Shown here piece after piece: positions 8,965-17,965 of a stretch of 64,000 nt of DNA (the stretch's first letter is position 1; the number at the start of each line of letters is the position of its first letter). The position numbers and the translations under genes were made by a program. The notes below the pieces were generated by a model. It searched no databases, had not been told where the DNA came from, and worked only from the letters and a program-made list of their open reading frames with translations. The stretch lies in assembly GCF_027923225.1 (NCBI RefSeq), contig NZ_BSDI01000023.1:1-64000 (forward strand). The letters are read 5' to 3'. Origin of the DNA: Phytohabitans aurantiacus (GTDB lineage Bacteria; Actinomycetota; Actinomycetes; Mycobacteriales; Micromonosporaceae).

Positions 8965-10269
8965 ATGTGCAACCGCAAACGCCTTTCCTCCGCGGTCGCC
9001 GCCCTGGCCGTCGCGTGCGTGGCGGCCGCGGGCTGGCTGCTCACGGCGTCGCCCGCGTCGGCCGCCTCGCTCGTCGAGGTCACCAACTTCGGCGCCAACC
9101 CCACCAACCTCCGCATGCACCTGTACGTGCCGGACCGGGTGGCCGCCCGCCCCGGGATCCTCGTCGCCGCGCACTACTGCACCGGCAGCGGACCGGCCTT
9201 CTACACCGGCACCGGATACAAGGCGCAGGCCGACCGGTACGGCTTCATCGTCATCTATCCATCGGTGACCCGCGCGAGCAAGTGCTGGGATGTGTCCTCG
9301 CCGCAGGCGCTGCGGCGCGGCGGCGGCAGCGACCCGGTGGGCGTCGTGTCGATGGTCGACTACGTGAAGCAGCGCTACAACGCCGACCCCGGCCGGATCT
9401 TCGCCGCGGGCGGGTCGTCCGGGTCGATGATGACCAACGTCCTGCTCGGCGACTACCCGGACGTGTTCGCGGCCGGCGCGTCGTTCGCCGGTGTGCCGTT
9501 CGCCTGCTTCGCGACGACCAACGGCTCGGAGTGGAACAGCGACTGCGCCCAGGGTCGGATCATCAAGACCCCGCAGCAGTGGGGTGACCTGGTGCGCAAC
9601 GCCTACCCGGGTTACACGGGGCGGCGGCCGAGGATGCAGATCTGGCACGGCACCAACGACGACACCCTGCGCTACCCGAACTTCGGCGAGCAGGTCAAGC
9701 AGTGGACGAACGTGCACGGGCTCAACCAGACGCCCGCGTTCACGGACACACCGAAGGCCGGCTACACCCGCACCCGGTACGGCGGCACGGGCGGCACCGC
9801 GCCGGTCGAGGCGATCAGCCTGCAGGGGTGGGGGCACGGCCTGCCGGACGAGTCCGCGGAGGTGATCCGGTTCTTCGGCCTGAACTCGACGCCGCCACCG
9901 AGCAGCCGGCCGCCGAGCAGCCCGCCACCTTCCAGTCCACCGCCGAGCAGTCCACCGCCAACCGGTGGGCAGGGATGCGCCGCCACGCAGCGGATTGTCA
10001 ACACCTGGCAGGGTGGCTTCCAGGCCGACGTCACCGTGGCCAACAACGCCTCCGCGGCGACCAACGGCTGGCGGGTGACCTGGACGCTGCCGAGCGGCCA
10101 GACGATCAGCCAGGTCTGGAACGGCACCCTGTCGGCCAGCGGCGGCAACGCGGCGGTGACCAATGCCAGCTACAACGGCGCGATCGCGCCGGGCGGCAGC
10201 ACCACGTTCGGAATGATCGTCAACGGTACTGCCGGCTCGGCGCCCACGCTGACCTGCGCCAGCACCTGA
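8965..10269 (+). CDS. CE1/PHB-depolymerase-like esterase with CBM2
   Basis: Secreted alpha/beta-hydrolase esterase of 434 aa, probably an acetylxylan or feruloyl esterase that removes side groups from xylan. The start ATG 8965 has a very strong AGGAGGA 7 nt upstream. The signal peptide is about 1-33. The catalytic domain opens SLVEVTNFGANPTNL. The nucleophile is S151 in GGSSG, the Asp probably lies in HGTNDDTLRYPNF, and the His in GWGHGLP. A repeated SSPPPSSPPP linker leads to a complete CBM2. It closes the six-gene polysaccharide run, next to the xylanase it would assist. A decayed gene of the same superfamily lies at 15539-16203. Poly(3-hydroxybutyrate) depolymerase is the annotation such proteins often receive; the neighbours favour a xylan ester. 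Confidence 0.87.
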   Translation: MCNRKRLSSAVAALAVACVAAAGWLLTASPASAASLVEVTNFGANPTNLRMHLYVPDRVAARPGILVAAHYCTGSGPAFYTGTGYKAQADRYGFIVIYPSVTRASKCWDVSSPQALRRGGGSDPVGVVSMVDYVKQRYNADPGRIFAAGGSSGSMMTNVLLGDYPDVFAAGASFAGVPFACFATTNGSEWNSDCAQGRIIKTPQQWGDLVRNAYPGYTGRRPRMQIWHGTNDDTLRYPNFGEQVKQWTNVHGLNQTPAFTDTPKAGYTRTRYGGTGGTAPVEAISLQGWGHGLPDESAEVIRFFGLNSTPPPSSRPPSSPPPSSPPPSSPPPTGGQGCAATQRIVNTWQGGFQADVTVANNASAATNGWRVTWTLPSGQTISQVWNGTLSASGGNAAVTNASYNGAIAPGGSTTFGMIVNGTAGSAPTLTCAST

Positions 10270-10301
10270 CGATCCCTGAGCCCGCCGGGGGCCACCTGTG
10301 G

Positions 10302-11084
10302 TCAAGCGTGACCGTTGCCGAACAGGTACCGGTTGGCGATGTCGATGACGAACGCTCCGCCGTACGCGGGATAGCGGTCCATGATCGCCTTCTTGTACGC
10401 ATCGCCGTCGTCGCCCAGCAGCTCCCGCGCGTCGCTCAGGTAGCGGTGCAACTCGGCGTAGACCTCGGGCCCAGAAGGGAGGCCGTGCCCGGCCAGGATC
10501 GTGTCGTAGGAGCCGTAGGAGGCCAGTTGCCGCACCGCTGTTTGCCAGCCGGTGATGTCGTTGTTGCCCAGGAACAGGTGGATGCCGTGATAGACGAGAT
10601 CCTGGGCGATCAGGATGCGCTGGTCGGGCAGCTTGATGACCAGCTCGTCGGCGGCCTCGCCGCCGGAGAGCGCCTCGTAGACGAACGGGATGTCGTCGAT
10701 CACCTCGACGCCGGGTGTGATCCGCACGGTCGGGGTGACGGCGTCGACCGGGACGGCGGCTCCGGTCGGGTCCTGGCCGTCGCCTTGGGCGATGATCTGG
10801 TCTCGCACCACTGGCAGCGCGTGTACGGGCACGCCGAAGCGGGCGGCGCCGTAGTAGTGGTCCGGGTGGGCATGGGTGATGATCAGCCGATCCAGTGGCT
10901 TTCCCAGACCACGGGCGTACGCCACCACCTCGTCCGCGTAGCGCGCCAGAAACTGGGCGTCGACGGCGATCACCCGGGCCGGCGTCTCGATCAGCTGGGT
11001 CGTGACGTGGACGCTGTCGGCGGGGGACATGTAGCTGTGGATGCGGATCGGTCCCGCTTCGACGATGGTCATCGTGCCGTTCAT
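10302..11084 (-). CDS. MBL-fold metallo-hydrolase
   Basis: Metallo-beta-lactamase-superfamily hydrolase, about 260 aa, no signal peptide, probably cytoplasmic. The metal motif THAHPDH is clear, followed by a second site region (AQDLVYHGIH) and GHGLPSG near the C-terminus. The start is uncertain: ATG at 11084 has GGAG about 9 nt upstream, ATG at 11099 is in frame, and the frame stays open to 11186 with a further AGAAGGAG at about 11141-11150. The gene converges on the CE1 esterase with a 32-bp gap and diverges from the GH36 gene. The substrate is unknown; a lactonase or thioesterase-type role is possible. Confidence 0.75.
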   Translation of the reverse strand: MNGTMTIVEAGPIRIHSYMSPADSVHVTTQLIETPARVIAVDAQFLARYADEVVAYARGLGKPLDRLIITHAHPDHYYGAARFGVPVHALPVVRDQIIAQGDGQDPTGAAVPVDAVTPTVRITPGVEVIDDIPFVYEALSGGEAADELVIKLPDQRILIAQDLVYHGIHLFLGNNDITGWQTAVRQLASYGSYDTILAGHGLPSGPEVYAELHRYLSDARELLGDDGDAYKKAIMDRYPAYGGAFVIDIANRYLFGNGHA

Positions 11085-11227
11085 GAGAGCGTGCTCCATC
11101 TGGTCAGTCGGCGCCTTGTCGCCGTGGTCGATCTCAAATCTCCTTCTGAAAGACCTGGCAGACCAGATGCGTAGAAGACCATTCATGGTCAGATACGGAC
11201 ATGGCGGCGGTGTGACATCCTCTCCTG

Positions 11228-12535
11228 GTGGCTTTCGAGATCATCGATGAGATCCCAGTGGACCCCGAGGTCGCGCGCGTCTACGAGGAGGGCTGGCAGT
11301 CCTGGTCGCCCACGTCGACGTACCCGGTGACGCAGCCACCGCCGCGGCCAGCGACGAAATGGCGGCGCCGCGGCAACTACCGGCCCGAGATCGCCGCGCC
11401 GGCCGGGGCCTTTCAGGGGGAAGGGCTGCTCGCCGTCGACCCCGGCGACGGCCGGCCGCAGCGGGTCTTCGCGGCGCCCGATCCGCTGACCGTACCGTCG
11501 ATCAGGGCCACCCTCGCGGCGGACCGACTGGTCATCGCGGCGAACGGCCCGGTCACCGCGCGGACCGGCGGCCTCGGTGAGTGGGCCGGCGACTTCGCCG
11601 GCGGATACCGGCCGCGGACCCCGCCGACCGCATGGTGTTCCTGGTACCACTACTTCGAGCGGGTGACCGAGGCGGACATCGTCGAAAACCTCGCCGCCAT
11701 CCGGAAGCACGCACTGCCGGTCGAGGTCGTCCAGGTGGACGCCGGCTGGCAGGCGGCGGTCGGCGACTGGCTCGCGCTGTCCAACCGTTTCGCGTCGCTG
11801 TCGGGGCTCGCCGCCCGGATTCGCGACGCCGGGTTCCGTGCCGGCATCTGGATCGCGCCGTTCTGGGTCGACGGCGGCAGCGAACTGTTTCGCGACCATC
11901 CAGAGTGGATGATCACTGACTCCGGCGGGCAACCCGTCTCGACCGGTGAGCACTGGGGCTCCGGTTACGCGGCTCTCGATACCACCCGTCCCGAGGCCGC
12001 CGACCACCTGCGCCGGGTCTTCGGGACTCTGGTCGACATGGGGTTCGACTACTTCAAGATTGACTTCATATACACCGCCGCGCTGGCTGGGACACGGCAC
12101 AGCGGCGCCCCGCCGCTCGTGGCGTACCGGGACGCGATCGGCCTGGTACGCGAGGCGATCGGACCAGACGCCTACCTGCTCGGGTGTGGCGCGCCGATCC
12201 TGCCCAGCGTCGGTCTCTTCGACGCGATGCGGGTCTCCGGTGACACCGACCCCAGGTACGAGCCGGGCGACGGCGACCTCTCCCAGCCTTCGCAGCGCGG
12301 CGCCACACTGTCTACTGTGGCGCGGTCCTGGCAGCACGGCCGGTTCTGGGTGAACGATCCGGACTGCCTCCTGGCCCGGCCATCCGTCGAGCGCCGCGAG
12401 GAGTGGGCCGGCGTCGTGGAGAGGTACGGCGGTCTGCGGGCCAGCTCCGACCGCGTCGCCGAGTTGGACGACTGGGGCCTGTCCACCACGCGCCGCCTGC
12501 TGACCGAGGTGCCGCCCCCTACTCCCTTCCCCTGA
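11228..12535 (+). CDS. GH36-like alpha-galactosidase (short form)
   Basis: TIM-barrel alpha-galactosidase-type protein of 435 aa without a signal peptide, so probably intracellular. It would cleave imported galactosides released by the secreted GH27 enzyme. The family features are TAWCSWYHYF at strand 1, VQVDAGWQ, the nucleophile Asp in YFKIDFIY and the acid/base Asp in RVSGDTD. GH36 enzymes usually exceed 650 residues with a large N-terminal beta-sandwich; here only a short N-terminal segment (EEGWQSWSPTSTYP) remains. The chosen GTG start has no good Shine-Dalgarno. It diverges from the MBL gene with a gap of about 145 bp if that gene starts at 11084. Activity on other alpha-galactosides or glucosides in clan GH-D is possible. 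Confidence 0.8.
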   Translation: MAFEIIDEIPVDPEVARVYEEGWQSWSPTSTYPVTQPPPRPATKWRRRGNYRPEIAAPAGAFQGEGLLAVDPGDGRPQRVFAAPDPLTVPSIRATLAADRLVIAANGPVTARTGGLGEWAGDFAGGYRPRTPPTAWCSWYHYFERVTEADIVENLAAIRKHALPVEVVQVDAGWQAAVGDWLALSNRFASLSGLAARIRDAGFRAGIWIAPFWVDGGSELFRDHPEWMITDSGGQPVSTGEHWGSGYAALDTTRPEAADHLRRVFGTLVDMGFDYFKIDFIYTAALAGTRHSGAPPLVAYRDAIGLVREAIGPDAYLLGCGAPILPSVGLFDAMRVSGDTDPRYEPGDGDLSQPSQRGATLSTVARSWQHGRFWVNDPDCLLARPSVERREEWAGVVERYGGLRASSDRVAELDDWGLSTTRRLLTEVPPPTPFP

Positions 12536-12550
12536 CGCCGGCCGTGCGGG

Positions 12551-13498
12551 TTAGGAGAACCGCGCGACGTTCTCCTTGGTCACCATCTCGGTTCCGGTGT
12601 CCACAACGGACTCCACGGTCTCGCCTCGGGCGGCCTTGACCGCTGTCTCGATACCGAGCGATCCCATCTTGGCGGGGAATTGCGCCACCGAGGCGGCCTG
12701 GTCGCCGGCCGTGATGGCGGTCAGCTCGTCCGGTGCGGCGTCGAACCCGACCACGACGACGTTGCCGGTCCTACCGGCGGCCTTGACGGCTTCGAGCGCA
12801 CCGATGATGGGCGGTCCGCACGCGCCGTAGATCGCCGCCACGTCGGGGTGCGCGGTGAGGATGTCCTGCGCGGCGTTGAGGCCCTTGGTCTGGTCGCAGT
12901 CGGTGGCCGGCTCGGCGACGACGGTGGCCTTGGACCCGAAGGTCTCCTTGAAGCCCTTGATGCGGTCGTCGAGCGACGGGTTGCCCAGGCGCCCCTGGAG
13001 TAGGGCGATCTTCGAGCCCGCCGGTACCTTCTCGGCCAGCCACGTGCCGGCGAGCTTGCCGCCGGCCAGGTTGTCCGTCGCGACGAGGGACGACTTGCCG
13101 GTCCAGCCGGGGATGTCGTTGTCGATGAGTACGACCTTGATGCCGGCAGCCACGGCTTCGTCCAGAGCGGCGCTGACGTTTGGGCTCGTCGGCGTGACGG
13201 CGATCGCCTTGACGTTCTGGGTGATCATGTTTTCGATGATGGCGATGACGCCTTCGTCGTCGGTGCCGCTCTTGCCTTGGCCGTAGATGACTTCGACGTC
13301 GGCGTGCTCGGCGTCGTATTTCTTCACGGCGTCGACCATGGTGTCGTAGAAGTCGACGGGAAACTTCGTGATCAGGCCGACCTTGAGCACGGAACTGCCG
13401 GCATTCGAGGTGTTAGAGTCATCGCCGCAGGCGTTGAGTGAAAGCGGCATCGCGATGGCCAGCGTCACAATCGCCAATTTTTGGACACGTCTTATCAC
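12551..13498 (-). CDS. Sugar ABC transporter substrate-binding lipoprotein (ribose type)
   Basis: Periplasmic-binding-protein type I (RbsB-like) lipoprotein of 315 aa. The signal peptide ends in the lipobox LNAC at about residue 24, so the protein is anchored to the outer membrane face. The body shows the two-lobed fold typical of pentose/hexose binders (KVGLITKFPVDFYDTMVD, then AIAVTPTSPN, LIDNDIPGW and AIYGACGPP). The start is GTG 13498 with AAAGGAG 8 nt upstream. It is the last gene of a permease-ATPase-binding protein operon on the minus strand and converges on the GH36 gene with a 15-bp gap. A GntR-type operator upstream of the operon suggests fucose or a related sugar as ligand; that is an inference. 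Confidence 0.88.
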   Translation of the reverse strand: MIRRVQKLAIVTLAIAMPLSLNACGDDSNTSNAGSSVLKVGLITKFPVDFYDTMVDAVKKYDAEHADVEVIYGQGKSGTDDEGVIAIIENMITQNVKAIAVTPTSPNVSAALDEAVAAGIKVVLIDNDIPGWTGKSSLVATDNLAGGKLAGTWLAEKVPAGSKIALLQGRLGNPSLDDRIKGFKETFGSKATVVAEPATDCDQTKGLNAAQDILTAHPDVAAIYGACGPPIIGALEAVKAAGRTGNVVVVGFDAAPDELTAITAGDQAASVAQFPAKMGSLGIETAVKAARGETVESVVDTGTEMVTKENVARFS

Positions 13499-13552
13499 TG
13501 GTCGTCTCCTTTGTAGACGCCGTTGTGTCGTCGCTCTATTCAGTTGGTTGGC

Positions 13553-14314
13553 TCAGCCGTCACCTCCGACGATGAGCGAGACGATGCGTTCCCGGTTGTC
13601 GGCGTGGGGGATCACCTCGCCGACCTTTCGACCGCGACGCATGATCATGGCGCGGTCGGCCATCTCGATCACGTGATCCATCGCGTGCGAGATGACGATG
13701 ATGGCGCGCCCCTCGTCCCGAAGGCGCCGGATGAGTTCGAGCACCCGCCTGGACTCGCGTACTCCCAGAGCGGCGGTCGGTTCGTCGAGGATGACGACGC
13801 GGGAGGCGAAGGTGGCGGCCCGCGCGACGGCGATCGCCTGGCGCTGGCCGCCGGACATCAACCCCACCGACGCGCGCGTGTCCGGGATGCCAACCTGCAG
13901 CCGGCTGAGCACCTCGGCCGTGACGCCCGCCATCGCGCCGCGTCGCATGTATCGCAGGCCGCGCGGCAGCCACCGCGGGCCGGCGACCTCGCGCCCGGCG
14001 TAGAAGTTCGCCGCCGGATCGAGATTGTCGAACAGCGCCAGATCCTGGTACACGGTCTCGATGCCGTGGGCGCGGGCGGTGGTCGGCGAGGTGATCTCCA
14101 CTGGTTCGCCGTCCATGTGGATCGCGCCGCCGTCGAGCTTGTGGACGCCGCTGAGGCAGCCGATGAGCGTCGACTTGCCGGCTCCGTTGTCGCCAAGGAG
14201 GGCAAGTACCTCGCCGTGGTGAACGGCGAGGTCGACGCCGTCCAGCGCCAGCACAGCGCCGAACCGCTTGGTGGCGCCGGTGACGGCGAGCGCCGGGGGA
14301 GTCGGGTGGTTCAT
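13553..14314 (-). CDS. Sugar ABC transporter ATP-binding protein
   Basis: Single-domain ABC ATPase of 253 aa (FrcA-like), unlike the fused two-domain RbsA form. The motifs are Walker A GDNGAGKST, Q-loop VYQD, signature MSGGQRQA, Walker B VVILDEPTA and the switch His in ISHAMD. The start ATG 14314 overlaps the permease stop as ATGA, so translation is coupled. A longer open frame upstream lies within the permease gene and is a shadow. It powers the importer formed with the neighbouring permease and binding lipoprotein. Confidence 0.9.
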   Translation of the reverse strand: MNHPTPPALAVTGATKRFGAVLALDGVDLAVHHGEVLALLGDNGAGKSTLIGCLSGVHKLDGGAIHMDGEPVEITSPTTARAHGIETVYQDLALFDNLDPAANFYAGREVAGPRWLPRGLRYMRRGAMAGVTAEVLSRLQVGIPDTRASVGLMSGGQRQAIAVARAATFASRVVILDEPTAALGVRESRRVLELIRRLRDEGRAIIVISHAMDHVIEMADRAMIMRRGRKVGEVIPHADNRERIVSLIVGGDG

Positions 14315-15336
14315 GTCTGTGCCGCCTTCATCACTCGCAGGCGCTGCTCGACCCTCCCGCGGACGACGTCCAGCTCGACGGCGAGCACGATGACCGCGCC
14401 GATGACGATGGGCTGCAGGAAGGCGTCGACGTTCAGCAGGTTCATCCCGTTGCGGATCACGCCGATCATGAGCGCGCCGACCAGGGCGTTGGCGATGGTG
14501 CCGCGCCCACCGAGGAAGCTCGCGCCGCCGATGACGACGGCGGCGATGGTGTCGAGCTCGGCCAGCTCGCCGAAGGTGGGTGAGCCGCCGTTGAGCCGTC
14601 CGGAGGTGATGACCGCGCCGATACCCGCGGCGAGGCCACTGAGGACGTACACGGAGATCACCACGCGGTTGACCGGTACGGCGGCGCGCCGGGCCCCGTC
14701 CGGGTTGCCGCCCACGGCGTAGATCCAGCGGCCCCAGACCAGGCGCGTGGTGAGCAGCAGGCCCAGCAGCGCCAGGCCGGCGACGAGAAACCCAGAGTAG
14801 GGAAACCAACCGAGCGATCCGCCACCGATGTCCCGGACGATCTGTGGCATCCCCTGCAACGGCTGGCCGCCGGAGAGCCAGAGTGCCAGGCCACGGGCGA
14901 TGCTCAAGGTGGCCAGGGTGACGATGAAGGGATGGGGCAGCCGGCCCCAGACAAAGACCGTGCCGTTGACGGCTCCGACCAGCGCCCCGGTGGCCAGCAT
15001 CGCCAGAACGACCAGCGGCCCCGACGGAGTGGACGAGAAGACCAGCGCCCCGACGACCGCGGACAGGGCCAGCGTCGAGCCGACGGACAGGTCGATTCCC
15101 CGTGTGATGATCACGAGGAGCTGGGCCAGCGCGAGCACCGCGATCACGGCCGACTGGCTGAGCACGTTGCCGATGTTGCGCGGGGTCAGGAAGACCGGTG
15201 ACAGCGACGCGGCGGCGATCACCACCGCCACCAGCATCAGTCCGGGGCCGATCCGGATCGTGGTCAGAGCGAGTTGGGGAGCGTCGAAACGCCAGGGTGG
15301 TCGTCGTGCGGCGAGCACGTTATCCGTATCCGCCAT
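14311..15336 (-). CDS. Sugar ABC transporter permease (ribose/FrcC type)
   Basis: Integral membrane permease of the RbsC/FrcC family, 341 aa, with about eight to ten hydrophobic segments. Family landmarks are ITRGIDLSVGSTLAL, a conserved loop near the first third, and AVGGNPDGARRAAVPVNR in the cytoplasmic loop that contacts the ATPase. The start ATG 15336 has GAGGAG 8 nt upstream; an in-frame ATG at 15372 lacks one. It is the first gene of a three-gene operon (permease, ATPase, binding protein). About 95 bp upstream lies ACATCAGATGT, matching a site beside the GntR gene at 30827-31516. Confidence 0.9.
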   Translation of the reverse strand: MADTDNVLAARRPPWRFDAPQLALTTIRIGPGLMLVAVVIAAASLSPVFLTPRNIGNVLSQSAVIAVLALAQLLVIITRGIDLSVGSTLALSAVVGALVFSSTPSGPLVVLAMLATGALVGAVNGTVFVWGRLPHPFIVTLATLSIARGLALWLSGGQPLQGMPQIVRDIGGGSLGWFPYSGFLVAGLALLGLLLTTRLVWGRWIYAVGGNPDGARRAAVPVNRVVISVYVLSGLAAGIGAVITSGRLNGGSPTFGELAELDTIAAVVIGGASFLGGRGTIANALVGALMIGVIRNGMNLLNVDAFLQPIVIGAVIVLAVELDVVRGRVEQRLRVMKAAQT

Positions 15337-15426
15337 CGGATCGCTCCTCGTCAGCCGTCGGCGGCGGTTCATGGATGATCTGTTACGTGCATGTGAACAA
15401 ATTGAGTAGTCGCTAACTGTAGGGCT

Positions 15427-15503
15427 GGATACATCAGATGTCTATCCTCAATTAGGCCCGCTATCACCCCAAGATCGCGCTTTGAATCAAGATTCATCAG
15501 ATG
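15427..15503 (-). promoter_or_regulatory. Candidate GntR operators upstream of the sugar importer
   Basis: ACATCAGATGT at 15431-15441 is an 11-bp inverted repeat preceded by GGAT. The same block, GGATACATCTGATGTCT, lies upstream of the GntR/FadR gene at 31547-31563, differing only at the central base of the palindrome. A second, weaker copy (TTCATCAGATGTTC, core CATCAGATG 15495-15503) lies 64 bp away. I infer control of the 15336-12551 importer operon by the GntR protein. Confidence 0.55.
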
Positions 15504-15538
15504 TTCGAAATCGGGATATCGCCGCAATGGTGCGCGCG

Positions 15539-16203
15539 TCACCAGCTGATGGATGGTCTTTCCAGCCGGACCGTCCGCGCGGGTGTGGCGGGGGGATGAC
15601 CGGTCCGCACCCGGACAGGCGTGGAGGTGCGGACCGCCCGGGACCGCACCCGGTAGGTCACGCGGCCCTTGACCGCTGCCGGCGCGTCGCGGTTTGCCCC
15701 GTCGGCCGGGCTGGCGTCGTGGCCGCCGTCGTACGCCAGCCACACCACCGGACAACCGGCCCGGCACCCGGAATACGTGGTGGTGTAGTGGGTCCGGCTG
15801 TCCCTGACCGGTTCCCGCGGGTTCTGCGGGGTGCAGCCGTTGTTCCTGACGAACCTGTCGCGCAGGGAGCGTCCGGCGGAGATGTTGAGTACCCCGTCGG
15901 CGATGCCATGGGCGCCGAAGTACGCGATCGGCTGGGTGCCGCCGCTGCATCCGCTGATCTGCGCGCCCGAGTAGACCGCGACCGCGCGGAAGACGGTCGG
16001 CTGTGTTGACGCACAGGTCCGCTTCGATCTGGCGGCGGATGTCGTCGACGAAGACGACGTCTTCAGCCGGCGGAAGCCGCCAGCGTGCCGACGTCCGCCG
16101 TCGACGCTCCCGCGCTGTGCGGCACAGTGACCGCCATGGCCACCGCCAGGACCAGTGGCGTCCCGGCCGCGACAGCCTTGAGGAGTGCTCTTCGCCCCAC
16201 CAT
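15539..16203 (-). pseudogene. Decayed CE1 feruloyl-esterase-like gene
   Basis: Remnants of a secreted esterase are readable in pieces on the minus strand. A start ATG at 16203 with AAGGAG upstream gives a signal peptide (MVGRRALLKAVAAG onward) that hits a stop at 16063. Just downstream, in a different frame, come VVFVDDIRRQIEADLCVNT and then, after another frame change, FRAVAVYSGAQISGCSGG, then FVRNNGCTPQNPREP and VVWLAYDGGHDASP. These match the C-terminal half of actinomycete feruloyl esterases, including the catalytic His in DGGH. The segment that should carry the nucleophile Ser motif is missing and the C-terminus runs into unrelated sequence. At least one deletion and two frame changes make it non-functional. 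It sits between two transporter operons. Confidence 0.7.
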
Positions 16204-16235
16204 TACACGTCTCCTTCCCGTGGGGGGACTGACTA

Positions 16236-17075
16236 TCACCGTGATCGGTGCCGGGCCGTCACCGATGTGGGGTCGACGAAACGCAGCGCGACAAGCAGCA
16301 AAATCAGGGTGGTCAGCATGTAGACCACGGACATCGCGTTGATCTGCTGTGAGGCCAGGTGCCCTGCCTGCACCGCCGATCCGTACAGCGCCACGACGAG
16401 GGTTTCGCTGTTGGGTCCGGAGACGAGGAAGGTCAGCTCGAACTGGCCGACGACCCGTACCAGAATCAGCACGCCGGCGGCCAGCAGTCCCGGCACCAGC
16501 AGCGGCGCGAGAACGTGGACGAACAGGCGTGGGCTGTTCGCGCCGAAGACCCGCGCGGCGTGTTCGACGCGGGGATCCACCTGGTCGACGAACGGGATGA
16601 GCACCAGCACCGCGAACGGGATCGACGGCACCAGGTTCACCAGCACGATGCCGGCCAGGCTGTCGTTGAGCCGCAGCATGTACACCAGCGTCGCCAACGG
16701 CACCGCGTAGGTCATGATCGGGATGACCTGCGGGACGAGGAACAGCAGCAGGAGCAGGCGCTTGCCGGGAAACGTCAACCGCGACAGCACGTACGCCGTC
16801 GGCAGCGCGACGACGAGCGAGATCACCACGACGGCGACCGCGACCTCGACCGTGACCAGCAGCAGCCGTCCCAACCCGAAGTCGCTCCACGCCGCCGTGT
16901 ACCACCCGGTGGTGTAGCTTTCGGGCAGCCAGCCGGTGCTGAACCGCTGGGCCAGCGAGGCGAGGACCACCGAGGCGACCGCCAGCAGCAGGCCGCCGAC
17001 GAAGACCCACAGTCCGCTCCAGGTGACCGCGCCCGTCAGGGTGACGCGGTGCCGCGACCACCGGTGCCCGTTCAT
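16236..17075 (-). CDS. ABC transporter permease (second subunit)
   Basis: Membrane permease of 279 aa of the binding-protein-dependent (PotC/FbpB-like) class with six predicted helices. The EAA-loop region reads VEHAARVFGANSPRLFVHVL. It is the last gene of the operon descending from 22064; its ATG overlaps the stop of the preceding permease (TCAT on the plus strand). A sequence with good RBS for the dead esterase lies directly downstream. Together with 17072-20279 it forms an importer of the spermidine/iron/phosphonate type architecture, but the neighbouring glycosidase and LacI regulator point to a carbohydrate or uronate cargo. Confidence 0.88.
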   Translation of the reverse strand: MNGHRWSRHRVTLTGAVTWSGLWVFVGGLLLAVASVVLASLAQRFSTGWLPESYTTGWYTAAWSDFGLGRLLLVTVEVAVAVVVISLVVALPTAYVLSRLTFPGKRLLLLLFLVPQVIPIMTYAVPLATLVYMLRLNDSLAGIVLVNLVPSIPFAVLVLIPFVDQVDPRVEHAARVFGANSPRLFVHVLAPLLVPGLLAAGVLILVRVVGQFELTFLVSGPNSETLVVALYGSAVQAGHLASQQINAMSVVYMLTTLILLLVALRFVDPTSVTARHRSR

Positions 17076-17965
17076 CCCTTGCCCCCGGTGCTCGGTCCTT
17101 TGTAGAGCAGTCCCCGGGCGGCGAGCACGAGTCCCAGTACGGCCAGCTGGACGACCGCCATGATGACGGCGGCCGCGGACGCGGTGGAGTAGTGCCCGTA
17201 GCTGTACTCGGTGTACGCGATCTTGGAGAGCACGCGGGTGGGGCCCGCGTCGTTTCCCACGAGGGTCGCCGAGGGAAACACGCCGAAGGCGAGGATGAAG
17301 GCGAGGCAGAACGTAATGGTCAAGCCGGGCAGCAGGAGGGGAAGGGCGATGTGCAGGAACCTCCTGGCGGGGCTGGCGCCCAGCACCGCGGCGGCCTGTT
17401 CCAGGGTCGGGTCGATCCCGGACGCGTAGCCGACCATGAGCAGGAAGGCGAACGGCAGGCCGGTGAACACCAGCGACAGCAGTACGCCGGTGAAGTTCCC
17501 GACCAGCTGGAGCGGCTGGTCGATGACGCCGGCGGCCAGCAGGACGCGGTTGAGCCAGCCGGCGCGGCCGAGGAACTCGTTCATCGCCGCCGCCACGAAG
17601 ACCGTGCCGAGGGTCATGGGGACGAGGACGACCGCGATGAGGGCGCGCTTGGCGCGGACCGCGCCGCGCATCCGGTACGCCAGCGGCAGCGCGAGCCCGA
17701 CGTTGATGAGCGATGCGGCGAACGCCAGCCGCAGTGTCACGAGGATGGACTCGCGGCTGCGGCCGTTGTTGACGAAGCCGTTGGTGAAGAAGTCGGCGTA
17801 GGCCGACAGCGGCCCGCCTTCACCCTGGAACGACAGTCCCACCCCGTAGCACAGTGGATAGACGAAGAAGACGAGCATGAACACCACGCCCGGTGCGACG
17901 AGCCACAACATCGGGGTCAGGCCGTGCCGCCGGGCCCATGCCCGCGATGCGCCGGTAAGCGTCAT
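17072..17965 (-). CDS. ABC transporter permease (first subunit)
   Basis: Membrane permease of 297 aa with six predicted helices; the cytoplasmic EAA loop reads LEQAAAVLGASPARRFLHIAL. The N-terminal part (APGVVFMLVFFVYPLCYGVGLSF) is typical of the first permease of PotB/CysU-like systems. The start ATG overlaps the stop of the ATPase gene by four bases, and its own stop overlaps the next permease in the same way, indicating strong translational coupling within the operon. Confidence 0.88.
   Translation of the reverse strand: MTLTGASRAWARRHGLTPMLWLVAPGVVFMLVFFVYPLCYGVGLSFQGEGGPLSAYADFFTNGFVNNGRSRESILVTLRLAFAASLINVGLALPLAYRMRGAVRAKRALIAVVLVPMTLGTVFVAAAMNEFLGRAGWLNRVLLAAGVIDQPLQLVGNFTGVLLSLVFTGLPFAFLLMVGYASGIDPTLEQAAAVLGASPARRFLHIALPLLLPGLTITFCLAFILAFGVFPSATLVGNDAGPTRVLSKIAYTEYSYGHYSTASAAAVIMAVVQLAVLGLVLAARGLLYKGPSTGGKG

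Noticed and set aside
10270..10301. Terminator between the CE1 esterase and MBL genes
   Set aside because: Only a weak, short GC stem is visible in the 32-bp gap.
15482..16009. Plus-strand open frame of 175 codons
   Set aside because: It lies opposite recognisable feruloyl-esterase sequence on the minus strand and has no family-like content or ribosome-binding site.
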